From: an uncultured Collinsella sp.
Lineage (GTDB): Bacteria > Actinomycetota > Coriobacteriia > Coriobacteriales > Coriobacteriaceae
Length of the DNA stretch: 7,441 bases
Assembly (NCBI GenBank): GCA_902388545.1
Contig: CABMPS010000090.1
Span: 1 to 7,441, forward strand
Direction: 5' to 3'
Positions 1 to 5,774 of this stretch are shown piece after piece. Under the pieces are notes generated by a model, which saw only the letters and a program-made list of their open reading frames with translations, did no database searches and was not told the origin of the DNA. The number at the start of each line of letters is the position of its first letter. The first letter of the stretch is position 1. The translations under genes were made by a program, and so were the position numbers.

Positions 1-426
1 CGTCTCGGGCACAGACGGAGCTGCAAGCTCGGTCAGAGCCGCGGCCTCGCGCTCGGCAGCACGACGGCGGGCGCGCACCACCTGAGCCTCGCTAATCTGC
101 GCCAACGCACGTGCCTGCGCGACCTCATCGGAAATCGGCGCCGAGGAGTCAGCTGCAACGGTGCGCTTGACGCGCGTCGTGCGCGTGGTACGGCGCTTGG
201 GCTTGGTGACCTCCTCGCCGTCAGCGGTAGGCTTGGCCGTGCGGCGCGTACGCATGGGCTTTGCCGGAGCAGCCTCCTCACCAGTTGCAGGCGCAGGCGT
301 CGAAGCAGCCTTAGGCGTCTCGGGAGCCGAGGCTTGCGCGGGCGCCGCGACCTGGTCCGACGCAACCGGTGCAGCGGGAGCGGCTTGCGTCGTCGTTATT
401 TCGTTTTCTTGCTGTTGATCAGACAC
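1..426 (-). CDS. rho: Probable transcription termination factor Rho, N-terminal part only (cut by window edge)
   Basis: The first 142 codons of a minus-strand gene run off the left edge. I chose the GTG at 426-424, which gives a protein starting MSDQQQENE. It is preceded only by a weak purine-rich ribosome site (AAAGAAAG), so the ATG at 255-253 (codon 58) remains an alternative. The visible part is low complexity. An Ala/Pro-rich acidic stretch (about residues 14-55) leads into an Arg/Lys/Thr-rich stretch (about 56-92), then an Ala/Arg-rich helical segment (about 97-135). No catalytic domain is inside the window. Actinobacterial Rho proteins are known for long, basic, disordered N-terminal extensions, and rho lies near argS in other actinobacteria; the identification rests on those two points. 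If right, the full protein is a hexameric RNA helicase that ends transcription. Another protein with a disordered basic head is possible. Confidence 0.5.
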   Translation of the reverse strand, partial: MSDQQQENEITTTQAAPAAPVASDQVAAPAQASAPETPKAASTPAPATGEEAAPAKPMRTRRTAKPTADGEEVTKPKRRTTRTTRVKRTVAADSSAPISDEVAQARALAQISEAQVVRARRRAAEREAAALTELAAPSVPET

Positions 427-569
427 AGTGTTTGCTCAACTTTCTTTTCAAGCCCTGTGATCACATGCTCCCTGCATAAACCTTCAGGGCGGCTAAACAG
501 TCTAGTTCCGTTCAAAACGACGGACATCATTGATCTGTATCGAGATGATTGCGTCAACTACGCAGCGTT

Positions 570-597
570 AGTGTAACACAACCGCCGTCACCTGCAA
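570..597 (-). promoter_or_regulatory. Candidate promoter for the rho-like gene
   Basis: On the minus strand a -35-like TTGCAG (597-592) is followed, 16 bases on, by a -10-like TACACT (575-570) preceded by TGTGT. Each hexamer matches the consensus at four of six positions. Transcription would start near 563, leaving a leader of about 137 bases before the GTG. Rho genes are often self-regulated through their leaders, so a long leader would fit, but this is inference. Confidence 0.4.
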
Positions 598-599
598 CT

Positions 600-631
600 T
601 AGTCATCGGGGACGTTCATAAACGACTAGTC
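600..631. repeat. GGGGAC-type intergenic motif
   Basis: The core GGGGACGTTC (608-617) is flanked by TAGTC (600-604) and GACTA (624-628), which can pair as a short stem. The right flank is part of the perfect palindrome GACTAGTC (624-631). The core GGGGACGTT recurs on the minus strand near 7265-7273, and GGGGAC also lies in the loop region of the two hairpins at 3650 and 4359. This looks like a dispersed repeat rather than a regulatory site of one gene, though the match is short. Confidence 0.35.
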
Positions 632-681
632 AAAAGGGATACTCTTTGGTTTACCGCCCACAAATCCGACCGCCTCCGCCA

Positions 682-831
682 AAACTATGGCGGTTTACTA
701 CGATGAATCGCTCAACCGCGACTACTCCGAAACCGGTTGAACTAAAACCGCAGGTAGATGCCTTGCGCTTTTTTGCGAAAAGCCGGCGTGGTTGGAAATT
801 CTCAATTCATCGTAGTAAACCGGCATAGTTT
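682..831. repeat. Inverted-repeat element A (150 bp, 27-bp ends)
   Basis: The ends at 682-708 and 805-831 are inverted copies of each other, 27 bases long with one mismatch; each contains the core TACTACG/CGTAGTA (696-702 and 811-817). The centre (744-772) folds into a terminator-like hairpin, and TCAACCG/CGGTTGA (712-718, 734-740) form a further 7-bp stem. A small hairpin CCGCCA/TGGCGG overlaps the left end. No ORF with a ribosome site lies inside and no flanking target duplication is evident. The element shares five ordered blocks with element B at 7308-7441. It could be a miniature transposable element or a structured RNA/DNA unit; the sequence alone does not decide. Confidence 0.7.
744..774. 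terminator. Central hairpin of element A
   Basis: AAAA (744-747), then CGCA and GG (749-754), pair with CC, TGCG and TTTT (761-772) around a six-base loop, with one C-C mismatch and one bulged T. The plus strand ends in six T (769-774), as in an intrinsic terminator. It occupies the exact middle of element A, where element B has a perfect 15-bp hairpin. It is weaker than the B hairpin and has no plus-strand gene just upstream to terminate. Confidence 0.35.
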
Positions 832-880
832 CGTATTTCCAGCAGTTCCAAATTCGTCAATACGTCGGCATTTGCGAAAA

Positions 881-909
881 AAGCCCGACCTCCGTGGGAG
901 ATCGGGCTT
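881..909 (-). terminator. Intrinsic terminator of argS
   Basis: AAGCCCGA (881-888) pairs with TCGGGCTT (902-909), and inside it CTCC pairs with GGAG around a GTG loop, with one C-A mismatch between the two stems. Read on the minus strand, the hairpin is followed by six T (complement of 877-882). It lies about 47 bases past the argS stop codon. Confidence 0.85.
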
Positions 910-955
910 ATAGGGCTCAGTTAAACCAAACCTACACGGTCAAATGACCCGCAGA

Positions 956-2809
956 TTACATCTGCTCGGGCGCGGAAACGCCAACGAGGGTAAGCACCAG
1001 GGCGAGCGTCACGCGGACAGCGTCGCAAGCTGCCAGACGGGCGCGCGAAAGCTCGGGGTCGACGGGACGGCCCTCGCTCGGCAGAACCTGGCAGGCAGCG
1101 TAGAAGCTGTGGAAGTCGCCGGCGAGCTCCTCGGCAAAGTGGGTCAGACGGAACGGAGCGCGATCGCGAGCACAGCTGGCGATCAGGTCGGTGAGCTCGT
1201 TGAGCTTGCGCGAAAGGGCGAGCTCGGTCGGGTCGGTCAGCAGCGAGTAATCGACGTTCTCACCGATGGCCTTGGCGGCAACGGCCTTCATGCCCATCTC
1301 GTCGGCCTGCTCGGCGGTAACGTCGGCGGCACGGCGCAGGATGGAGCACACGCGGGCGTGAGCATACTGCACGTAATAGACCGGGTTGGAGTTGTCGCGC
1401 TTCTTAACGGCCTCGATGTCGAAGTCGACCATCTGGTTGGAGCTCTTGGAGATGAGCGTGTAGCGAGCGGCATCGGAGCCGACCTCGTCGACGAGCTCCT
1501 GCAGGGTCACCATGGTGCCCTTGCGCTTGGACATACGGACGGGCTTGCCGTTACGCAGCAGGTTGACGAGCTGGCCCAGCAGAACCTCAAACTTGCCGGG
1601 GTAACCCAGAGCGTCGCAGACGCAGCGTACGCGCTCGATGTAACCGTGGTGGTCGGCGCCCCAGATGTCGATGACGTGATCGACGCGCTGGAACTTATCC
1701 CAGTGATAGGCGACGTCGGAGGCGAAGTAGGTGTACTCGCCGTCGGACTTGATCAGGACGCGGTCCTTGTCGTCGCCCAGATCGGTGGAGCGGAACCACA
1801 GGGCGCCGTCCTTGGTGTAGAGGTAGCCCATCTTGTCGAGCTTCTCAAAAGCGCGGTCGACGGCGGAGGTGCCGGCGGTCTCGCCCTCGGTGTCCTTCAC
1901 ATACAGCGAGCGCTCGGAGTACCAACGATCGAAGTCGCAGTTGACGGCGTGGCAGAGGTCGCGCATGTTATCGACCATCTTTACATAGCCGCGCTCGCGG
2001 AAGCTCTCCATGCGCTCCTGAGGATCGGCGTTGACCCACTTATCGCCGTCGGTGCGCCAGAACTCGGCGGCCTCGTCGATGATGTAGTCGCCGCCGTAAG
2101 AGTCCTTGCCCAAGGTCTCGGCAAAGTTGTCCTGATACGGATGGGTCTCGGGGTGCTCGTCGTTCTCGTCGGCAACAAAGGCGTCACGGTCGGCGATCAG
2201 CAGCTTGTGAGCCTCGTCGATATCAACGCCCTGCTTGGCGATGATGTCGGCAAGCTGCATATAGCGCGTGCTGATGGAGTTGCCGAAGGTGTTCATCTGA
2301 GAGCCGTGGTCATTGATGTAGAACTCACGCTGGATCTCATAGCCGGCGTGGTCCATAACGCGGCAGAGCGAATCGCCCAGCGCGGCCCAGCGGCCGTGGC
2401 CGATGTGCATGGGGCCGACGGGGTTGGCGGAAACGAACTCGACCTGGGTCTTCAGGCCACCACCGACGTTGGACTTAGCGAAGTCCATGCCCTTCTCGCG
2501 AGCCTCGCCAAAGATGGCATTCTTGACGGCAACGGAGAGGTAGAAGTTGATGAAACCGGGGCCTGCGATCTCAACCTTCTCGATCGCGGGATCCTCGGGC
2601 ATATGGGCAACGATGGCCTCGGCGATCTTGCGCGGGGCGCAGTGGGCCAGCTTGGCGGACTTCAGGGCCATGGTAGAGGTCCACTCGCCATGAGAAGTGT
2701 CAGCCGGTCGCTCGATAGCGCAATCGTCAAGTTCAAATGCGGAAAGGTCGCCGGCCTCCTGGGCCGCAGCAAGCGCAGCGCGTACCAGCTCTTCAATCTT
2801 CTCGGGCAT
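956..2809 (-). CDS. argS: Arginyl-tRNA synthetase
   Basis: This 617-residue class I aminoacyl-tRNA synthetase joins arginine to its tRNA in the cytoplasm, using ATP. The N-terminal tRNA-binding domain spans about residues 1-110. The catalytic Rossmann fold follows, with the HIGH signature at 135-138 within FVSANPVGPMHIGHGR, the segment DIWGADHHGY at 381-390, and the KMSKS-loop equivalent MSKRK at 426-430. The C-terminal helical anticodon-binding (DALR) domain starts near YVQYAHARV (479-487). Length is slightly above the usual 550-600. The ATG at 2809-2807 is chosen because AGGAGG (complement of 2814-2819) sits just upstream and homology begins there; the reading frame stays open for 43 more codons upstream, but these show no synthetase character. 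The gene has its own candidate promoter and terminator, so it appears monocistronic. The product is essential in bacteria. Confidence 0.97.
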   Translation of the reverse strand: MPEKIEELVRAALAAAQEAGDLSAFELDDCAIERPADTSHGEWTSTMALKSAKLAHCAPRKIAEAIVAHMPEDPAIEKVEIAGPGFINFYLSVAVKNAIFGEAREKGMDFAKSNVGGGLKTQVEFVSANPVGPMHIGHGRWAALGDSLCRVMDHAGYEIQREFYINDHGSQMNTFGNSISTRYMQLADIIAKQGVDIDEAHKLLIADRDAFVADENDEHPETHPYQDNFAETLGKDSYGGDYIIDEAAEFWRTDGDKWVNADPQERMESFRERGYVKMVDNMRDLCHAVNCDFDRWYSERSLYVKDTEGETAGTSAVDRAFEKLDKMGYLYTKDGALWFRSTDLGDDKDRVLIKSDGEYTYFASDVAYHWDKFQRVDHVIDIWGADHHGYIERVRCVCDALGYPGKFEVLLGQLVNLLRNGKPVRMSKRKGTMVTLQELVDEVGSDAARYTLISKSSNQMVDFDIEAVKKRDNSNPVYYVQYAHARVCSILRRAADVTAEQADEMGMKAVAAKAIGENVDYSLLTDPTELALSRKLNELTDLIASCARDRAPFRLTHFAEELAGDFHSFYAACQVLPSEGRPVDPELSRARLAACDAVRVTLALVLTLVGVSAPEQM

Positions 2810-2813
2810 AGAT

Positions 2814-2820
2814 CCTCCTT
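2814..2820 (-). promoter_or_regulatory. Ribosome binding site that fixes the argS start
   Basis: On the minus strand AAGGAGG (2820-2814) stands four bases before the ATG at 2809. It is the strongest ribosome site in the window and argues against a longer argS product from upstream in-frame codons. Confidence 0.85.
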
Positions 2821-2876
2821 GTGTTAAAGCCCCCGAGCTCTTGGTCACTCGTAGGGCAAAAGCCAGAGTTTGTAGC

Positions 2877-2905
2877 ACTCTATCACAAGCGAGGGGCACT
2901 GTCGC
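2877..2905 (-). promoter_or_regulatory. Candidate argS promoter
   Basis: On the minus strand GCGACA (2905-2900) and TAGAGT (2882-2877) are separated by exactly 17 bases, with a TG two bases ahead of the -10, as in extended -10 promoters. Each hexamer matches consensus at four of six positions. The leader would be about 60 bases, too short for a T-box, and I see no T-box core in it. Confidence 0.5.
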
Positions 2906-3093
2906 AGGGTAAAGCCAATCGAAATTGCATATGCACAAAATTGACTACAGCTTGCATGGAGTCACTCAAAGATGCCGGTCTGCCTGCAGATTATGCACGC
3001 GTTGAAAATGCATAAAGGTGTGAATGAGCTGTGTCTTTTATCGAATACTCTTACCTATCAGAGTTGTGTGCTTTTCCTGCATAAAGTGAGGAT

Positions 3094-3137
3094 TTGCGCA
3101 CGTCAGCGTGTTATTCTAGACATACGTAAATTCGTAT
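3094..3137 (+). promoter_or_regulatory. Candidate promoter and operator-like palindrome of the CarD-like gene
   Basis: TTGCGC (3094-3099) and TAGACA (3117-3122) are 17 bases apart; the -10 is poor. The same ten bases GATTTGCGCA (3091-3100) recur at 5741-5750 ahead of another plus-strand gene, which modestly supports a promoter role. CACG-TCAG-CGTG (3099-3110) lies in the spacer, and ATACG-N6-CGTAT (3122-3137) lies where transcription would start. Either could be bound by a regulator, but both are short. Confidence 0.35.
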
Positions 3138-3151
3138 AAGTTGGAGGTAGC

Positions 3152-3637
3152 ATGTTCTCAATCGGTCAACACGTCATTCATCCGGGTCAGGGAGTCTGCA
3201 CCGTCGTCGGTTTTAGGGACGACACGCCGCAGCCCATGTTGTTGCTCGAGGCCAAGCAAGGGCATGCGCAGACGATCCTTATGTACCCCGTGGCGCAGGC
3301 CGACCGTCTGCATGCCGCCATCTCTCAGCAAGATGCCGAGCATCTGCTGAGCCACTATGACGAGCTGGAGTGCGACACCTTTACCGAGCGCAACAGCTCG
3401 CTTGAAGAGACACACTTTAAGCAGCAGCTCAAGCTGGGCGCGCCCGAGACGGTCCGCGTGGCAAAGACCATGATGCACCGCATTCGCCAGGCCGAGGAAG
3501 CCGATAAAAAGCCCAGCTCTTACTATATGCGTGTACTCAAGGAAGCCAAGCGCCGCTCCATCGAGGAGTTCGCCGTGGCATTGGGCGTCACCGAGGAGGC
3601 CGCCGAAGCCCGCCTAGCCCAAGCCGCCCTCAACTAA
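3152..3637 (+). CDS. CarD/CdnL-family RNA polymerase-binding regulator, divergent
   Basis: The 161-residue product fits the CarD_CdnL_TRCF family. The N-terminal Tudor-like part (about residues 1-55) opens MFSIGQHVIHPGQGVC, the family's usual start, and is the part that binds the RNA polymerase beta subunit. The C-terminal part (about 60-161) is helical, as in the DNA-contacting domain, and ends in a segment around YYMRVLKEAKRRSIEEFA (124-141). Family members stabilise open promoter complexes, notably at rRNA promoters. The whole protein lacks tryptophan, although characterised CarD proteins use a conserved Trp to wedge into the promoter minor groove; by my alignment that position falls near residues 81-84 (NSSL). 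It may therefore be a paralogue with altered activity. The ATG has GGAGG four bases upstream (3143-3147). A strong hairpin follows at once, suggesting a single-gene transcript. Confidence 0.9.
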   Translation: MFSIGQHVIHPGQGVCTVVGFRDDTPQPMLLLEAKQGHAQTILMYPVAQADRLHAAISQQDAEHLLSHYDELECDTFTERNSSLEETHFKQQLKLGAPETVRVAKTMMHRIRQAEEADKKPSSYYMRVLKEAKRRSIEEFAVALGVTEEAAEARLAQAALN

Positions 3638-3649
3638 CCCATCCGCGCC

Positions 3650-3693
3650 AAAAACCACCACAAAGGGGACAGGCACCTTTGTGGTGGTTTTTT
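3650..3693. terminator. 42-bp repeated hairpin, copy 1 (after the CarD-like gene)
   Basis: A perfect 17-bp stem (3650-3666 with 3676-3692) encloses the nine-base loop GGACAGGCA. The plus strand ends in T6 and the minus strand in T5, so it can stop transcription both ways. It begins 13 bases after the CarD-like stop codon. Bases 3651-3692 are identical to 4359-4400. Confidence 0.85.
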
Positions 3694-3711
3694 CGTTCTA
3701 GTCGTTCTAGT
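3694..3711 (+). repeat. Tandem 9-base repeat CGTTCTAGT x2
   Basis: CGTTCTAGT occurs twice head to tail (3694-3702, 3703-3711), directly after hairpin copy 1 and before the HD gene. Two units only; it may be a small slippage duplication. No convincing promoter is visible between it and the HD gene. Confidence 0.6.
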
Positions 3712-3754
3712 AGTATTCATTCTTAGCGATACCTGCGAGCACAAGGAGTCTTTT

Positions 3755-4354
3755 ATGGCAGAGCCACTTTCCGCCGGAATCACCCGCGACCGTGCGTTCG
3801 AATTGCTCAACGAGCACAATAAGGACCCGTTCCACATCACCCACGGCGAAACGGTCGAGGGCACCATGCGCTACTTTGCGCGCGAGTTCGACCCCGAGAA
3901 CGAGGAGTTTTGGGGCATCGTCGGTCTGCTGCACGACCTAGATTGGGAGGAGCATGAGGACGACCCCATGAACCACACCATCTATGCGGCCGAGATCCTT
4001 GAAGGCGAGGGCGCCTCTCCCGATCTCATTCGCGCCATTCAGACGCACACGTCGGACTTCAACACCTCGCTGCCCAAGCCCGAGCTGCAGATGGAAAAGA
4101 TCCTGTTTGCCTGCGACGAGCTCACCGGCTTGATCGGTGCTGCCGTCATCATGCGTCCGAGTAAGAGCGTCATGGACTTTACGACCAAGTCGCTCAAGAA
4201 AAAGTTCAAGGACAAGCGCTTTGCCGCCGGCTGCTCGCGCGACGTGATTACGCAGGGTGCCGAGATGCTGGGCTGGGAGCTCCCCGAGCTCTTCGACCGT
4301 ACCATCGCGGCCATGCAGTCCTTCGCCCCCGACCGCGACACCTTTCAGGCTTAA
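3755..4354 (+). CDS. HD-domain metal-dependent phosphohydrolase, substrate unknown
   Basis: The 199-residue protein shows an HD-superfamily layout: His27 and His30 in HITHGE, the name-giving pair His60-Asp61 in GLLHDLDW, His74 in PMNHT, His98 in IQTHTS, and Asp121 in ACDEL. In this superfamily such residues hold one or two metal ions that hydrolyse phosphate esters, often of nucleotides. It resembles the stand-alone predicted HD hydrolases grouped as COG2316, for which I know no firm substrate. No signal peptide or membrane segment is seen, so it is probably cytoplasmic. A Lys-rich helix (about 145-155) follows the HD core. AAGGAG (3743-3748) lies six bases before the ATG. It stands alone between two copies of the same hairpin and converges on proA; the context gives no hint of pathway. 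Confidence 0.9.
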   Translation: MAEPLSAGITRDRAFELLNEHNKDPFHITHGETVEGTMRYFAREFDPENEEFWGIVGLLHDLDWEEHEDDPMNHTIYAAEILEGEGASPDLIRAIQTHTSDFNTSLPKPELQMEKILFACDELTGLIGAAVIMRPSKSVMDFTTKSLKKKFKDKRFAAGCSRDVITQGAEMLGWELPELFDRTIAAMQSFAPDRDTFQA

Positions 4355-4358
4355 TTCC

Positions 4359-4400
4359 AAAACCACCACAAAGGGGACAGGCACCTTTGTGGTGGTTTTT
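4359..4400. terminator. 42-bp repeated hairpin, copy 2 (shared by HD gene and proA)
   Basis: A perfect 16-bp stem (4359-4374 with 4384-4399) has the same GGACAGGCA loop as copy 1. It sits between the converging HD gene (stop at 4354) and proA (stop at 4414). The plus strand ends in T5 and the minus strand in T4, so it probably terminates both genes. Confidence 0.85.
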
Positions 4401-4413
4401 GTTTGCGCGGGCG

Positions 4414-5700
4414 TTAGGGGCGGACCTGGCCGGTGCCTCGGAGCTTGTATTTGTAGGTGGTGAGGGCCTCGGCGGCAAAGGGGCCGCGGGCGTGGAGCTT
4501 TTGGGTCGAGATGCCAATCTCGGCACCCAGGCCAAACTCGCCGCCGTCGGTAAAGCGCGTGCTGGCGTTGGCGTACACGGCCGAGGCATCGACCGCGTCC
4601 AGGAAGCGCTCGCAAGCATCCGTGTCCTCGGCAACGATGGCCTCGGAGTGCATCGTGCCGTAGCGATTGATGTGTGCGATGGCCTCGTCCTCGTTTGCCA
4701 CGACCTTCACGCTCATCTCGAGCGCCAGGTACTCGCGACCCCAGTCCTCCTCAGTCGCGGCAACGTAGTCATCGCCCTCGGCAAGCCCGGCATCGGCGCA
4801 CGCGGCGCACGTGGCCTCGTCGCCGTGAATGAGCACGCCGTGGTCGTGCAGCACGGCAACAACCGCAGGCAAAAACACATTGGCCACAGCATGGTCGACC
4901 AGCAGCGACTCGGCGGCATTGCACACGCCCACGCGCTGGGTCTTGGCATTAACGATAATGTTGAGCGCCTTATCAAAGTCGGCGGACTCATGCACGTAGA
5001 TATGACAGTTGCCCGTGCCCGTCTCGATCACCGGCACAAGCGACTCGCGCACGCAGCGCTGGATCAGGCCTGCACCGCCGCGCGGAATGAGTACGTCGAC
5101 AATACCGCGGAGCTTCATGAGCTCGCCAGTGGCCTCGCGGTCGGTGGACTCGATCATCGACACGGCCTCGCGCGGGAAGCCCTTGGCCTCGAGCGCATCG
5201 GCCAGCAGCTCAGAAATCATGGCACACGAGTGATAGGCCAGCGAGCCGCCGCGCAGAATACAGGCGTTGCCGGTACGGATGCAGATGCCCGCGGCGTCGG
5301 CCGTCACGTTGGGACGCGCCTCGTAAACCATGGCGACCAGGCCCAGCGGCACACTCACACGGGTCAGGTCCACGCCGCTTGCAAGCACGCGGTGGTCGAG
5401 CACGCGGCCTACGGGATCGGGCAGCTCGGCGAGCTTTTCCAGGCCGGCGGCCATGCCCTCGACGCGCTCAGGCGTCAGCAGCAGACGATCGAGCAGTCCG
5501 GCCGAGGTACCCGCATCGCGCGCGGCGGACATATCGAGCTCGTTGGCGGCGACGATGGAGTCGACACCGTTGCGCAGCGCTGCGGCCATGGCGCGCACGG
5601 CCTCCTGGCGCTGTTCATCGCTCGCCGTGGCAAGCGAGGCCGACGCTGCCTTGGCGGCAACGGCAAGATCGTGGACATACGTGGCTATATCGACCGACAT
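4414..5700 (-). CDS. proA: Glutamate-5-semialdehyde dehydrogenase (gamma-glutamyl phosphate reductase)
   Basis: The 428-residue cytoplasmic enzyme reduces gamma-glutamyl phosphate with NADPH to glutamate-5-semialdehyde, the second step of proline synthesis. Recognisable family segments in order are VYEARPNVTADAAG (125-138), the nucleotide-binding-side stretch RTGNACILRGG (142-152), the catalytic cysteine Cys260 in QRVGVCNAAES (255-265), and the C-terminal FGLGAEIGISTQKLHARGP (389-407). Length matches the usual 410-430. The ATG at 5700 is preceded by AGGAG 12 bases upstream, with AAAGG nearer. ProB, the kinase that acts just before it and is often the adjacent gene, is not here: upstream is a divergent gene and downstream a converging one. 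I found no clear promoter; TTGACC at 5781-5776 lacks a matching -10. Expression may still depend on that 112-base divergent spacer. Confidence 0.97.
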   Translation of the reverse strand: MSVDIATYVHDLAVAAKAASASLATASDEQRQEAVRAMAAALRNGVDSIVAANELDMSAARDAGTSAGLLDRLLLTPERVEGMAAGLEKLAELPDPVGRVLDHRVLASGVDLTRVSVPLGLVAMVYEARPNVTADAAGICIRTGNACILRGGSLAYHSCAMISELLADALEAKGFPREAVSMIESTDREATGELMKLRGIVDVLIPRGGAGLIQRCVRESLVPVIETGTGNCHIYVHESADFDKALNIIVNAKTQRVGVCNAAESLLVDHAVANVFLPAVVAVLHDHGVLIHGDEATCAACADAGLAEGDDYVAATEEDWGREYLALEMSVKVVANEDEAIAHINRYGTMHSEAIVAEDTDACERFLDAVDASAVYANASTRFTDGGEFGLGAEIGISTQKLHARGPFAAEALTTYKYKLRGTGQVRP

Positions 5701-5743
5701 GGGCGGCCCTTTCTCCTAGAAGTTTGCAACCATGGTAGCCGAT

Positions 5744-5774
5744 TTGCGCATGGCCTCGCCCGCGGCGGTAGAAT
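5744..5774 (+). promoter_or_regulatory. Candidate promoter of the iminopeptidase-like gene
   Basis: TTGCGC (5744-5749) and a good -10, TAGAAT (5769-5774), are 19 bases apart, slightly longer than ideal. GATTTGCGCA here (5741-5750) matches the same ten bases upstream of the CarD-like gene. The leader would be about 30 bases. Confidence 0.45.

Larger units (their letters stand above)
427..955. other. Gene-free region between argS and the rho-like gene
   Basis: These 529 bases hold no convincing gene. In order they contain the leader and candidate promoter of the rho-like gene (427-597), a GGGGAC motif flanked by short inverted repeats (600-631), inverted-repeat element A (682-831), a weak 5-bp inverted pair CGTAT/ATACG (832-836, 860-864), the argS terminator (881-909), and a small palindrome GGTCA-AA-TGACC (938-949) just after the argS stop codon. 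Base composition is clearly more A+T-rich than in the neighbouring genes. Confidence 0.7.
2810..3151. other. Divergent control region between argS and the CarD-like gene
   Basis: This 342-base gene-free region carries the argS leader and candidate promoter on the left and the CarD-like gene's promoter candidate on the right. Between them, from 2926 to 3086, there are several TGCA-containing words: GCATATGC (2928-2935), TTGCATGG, TATGCACGC, and two direct copies of TGCATAAAG (3009-3017 and 3078-3086). I see no credible ORF in it. Confidence 0.6.

Noticed and set aside
646..828. A 60-codon plus-strand ORF in the argS/rho gap
   Set aside because: It would start at TTG without a ribosome site and lies almost wholly within inverted-repeat element A; the Pro-rich content follows from the repeat.
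682..831. CRISPR array or toxin-antitoxin unit in the inverted-repeat region
   Set aside because: There are two inverted arms, not regularly spaced direct repeats, and no paired small ORFs with ribosome sites.
944..2827. A 627-codon open frame on the plus strand opposite argS
   Set aside because: argS is certain from its motifs. The antisense frame is rich in Val, Gly, Leu and Ala with no family resemblance, as expected when a G+C-rich gene is read in reverse.
2810..2880. A T-box or other riboswitch in the argS leader
   Set aside because: The likely leader is only about 60 bases and has neither a T-box core sequence nor an antiterminator/terminator pair.
2810..2938. A longer argS product starting upstream at 2938
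   Set aside because: The extra 43 codons overlap the promoter candidate and do not resemble the synthetase, while a strong ribosome site directly precedes the ATG at 2809.
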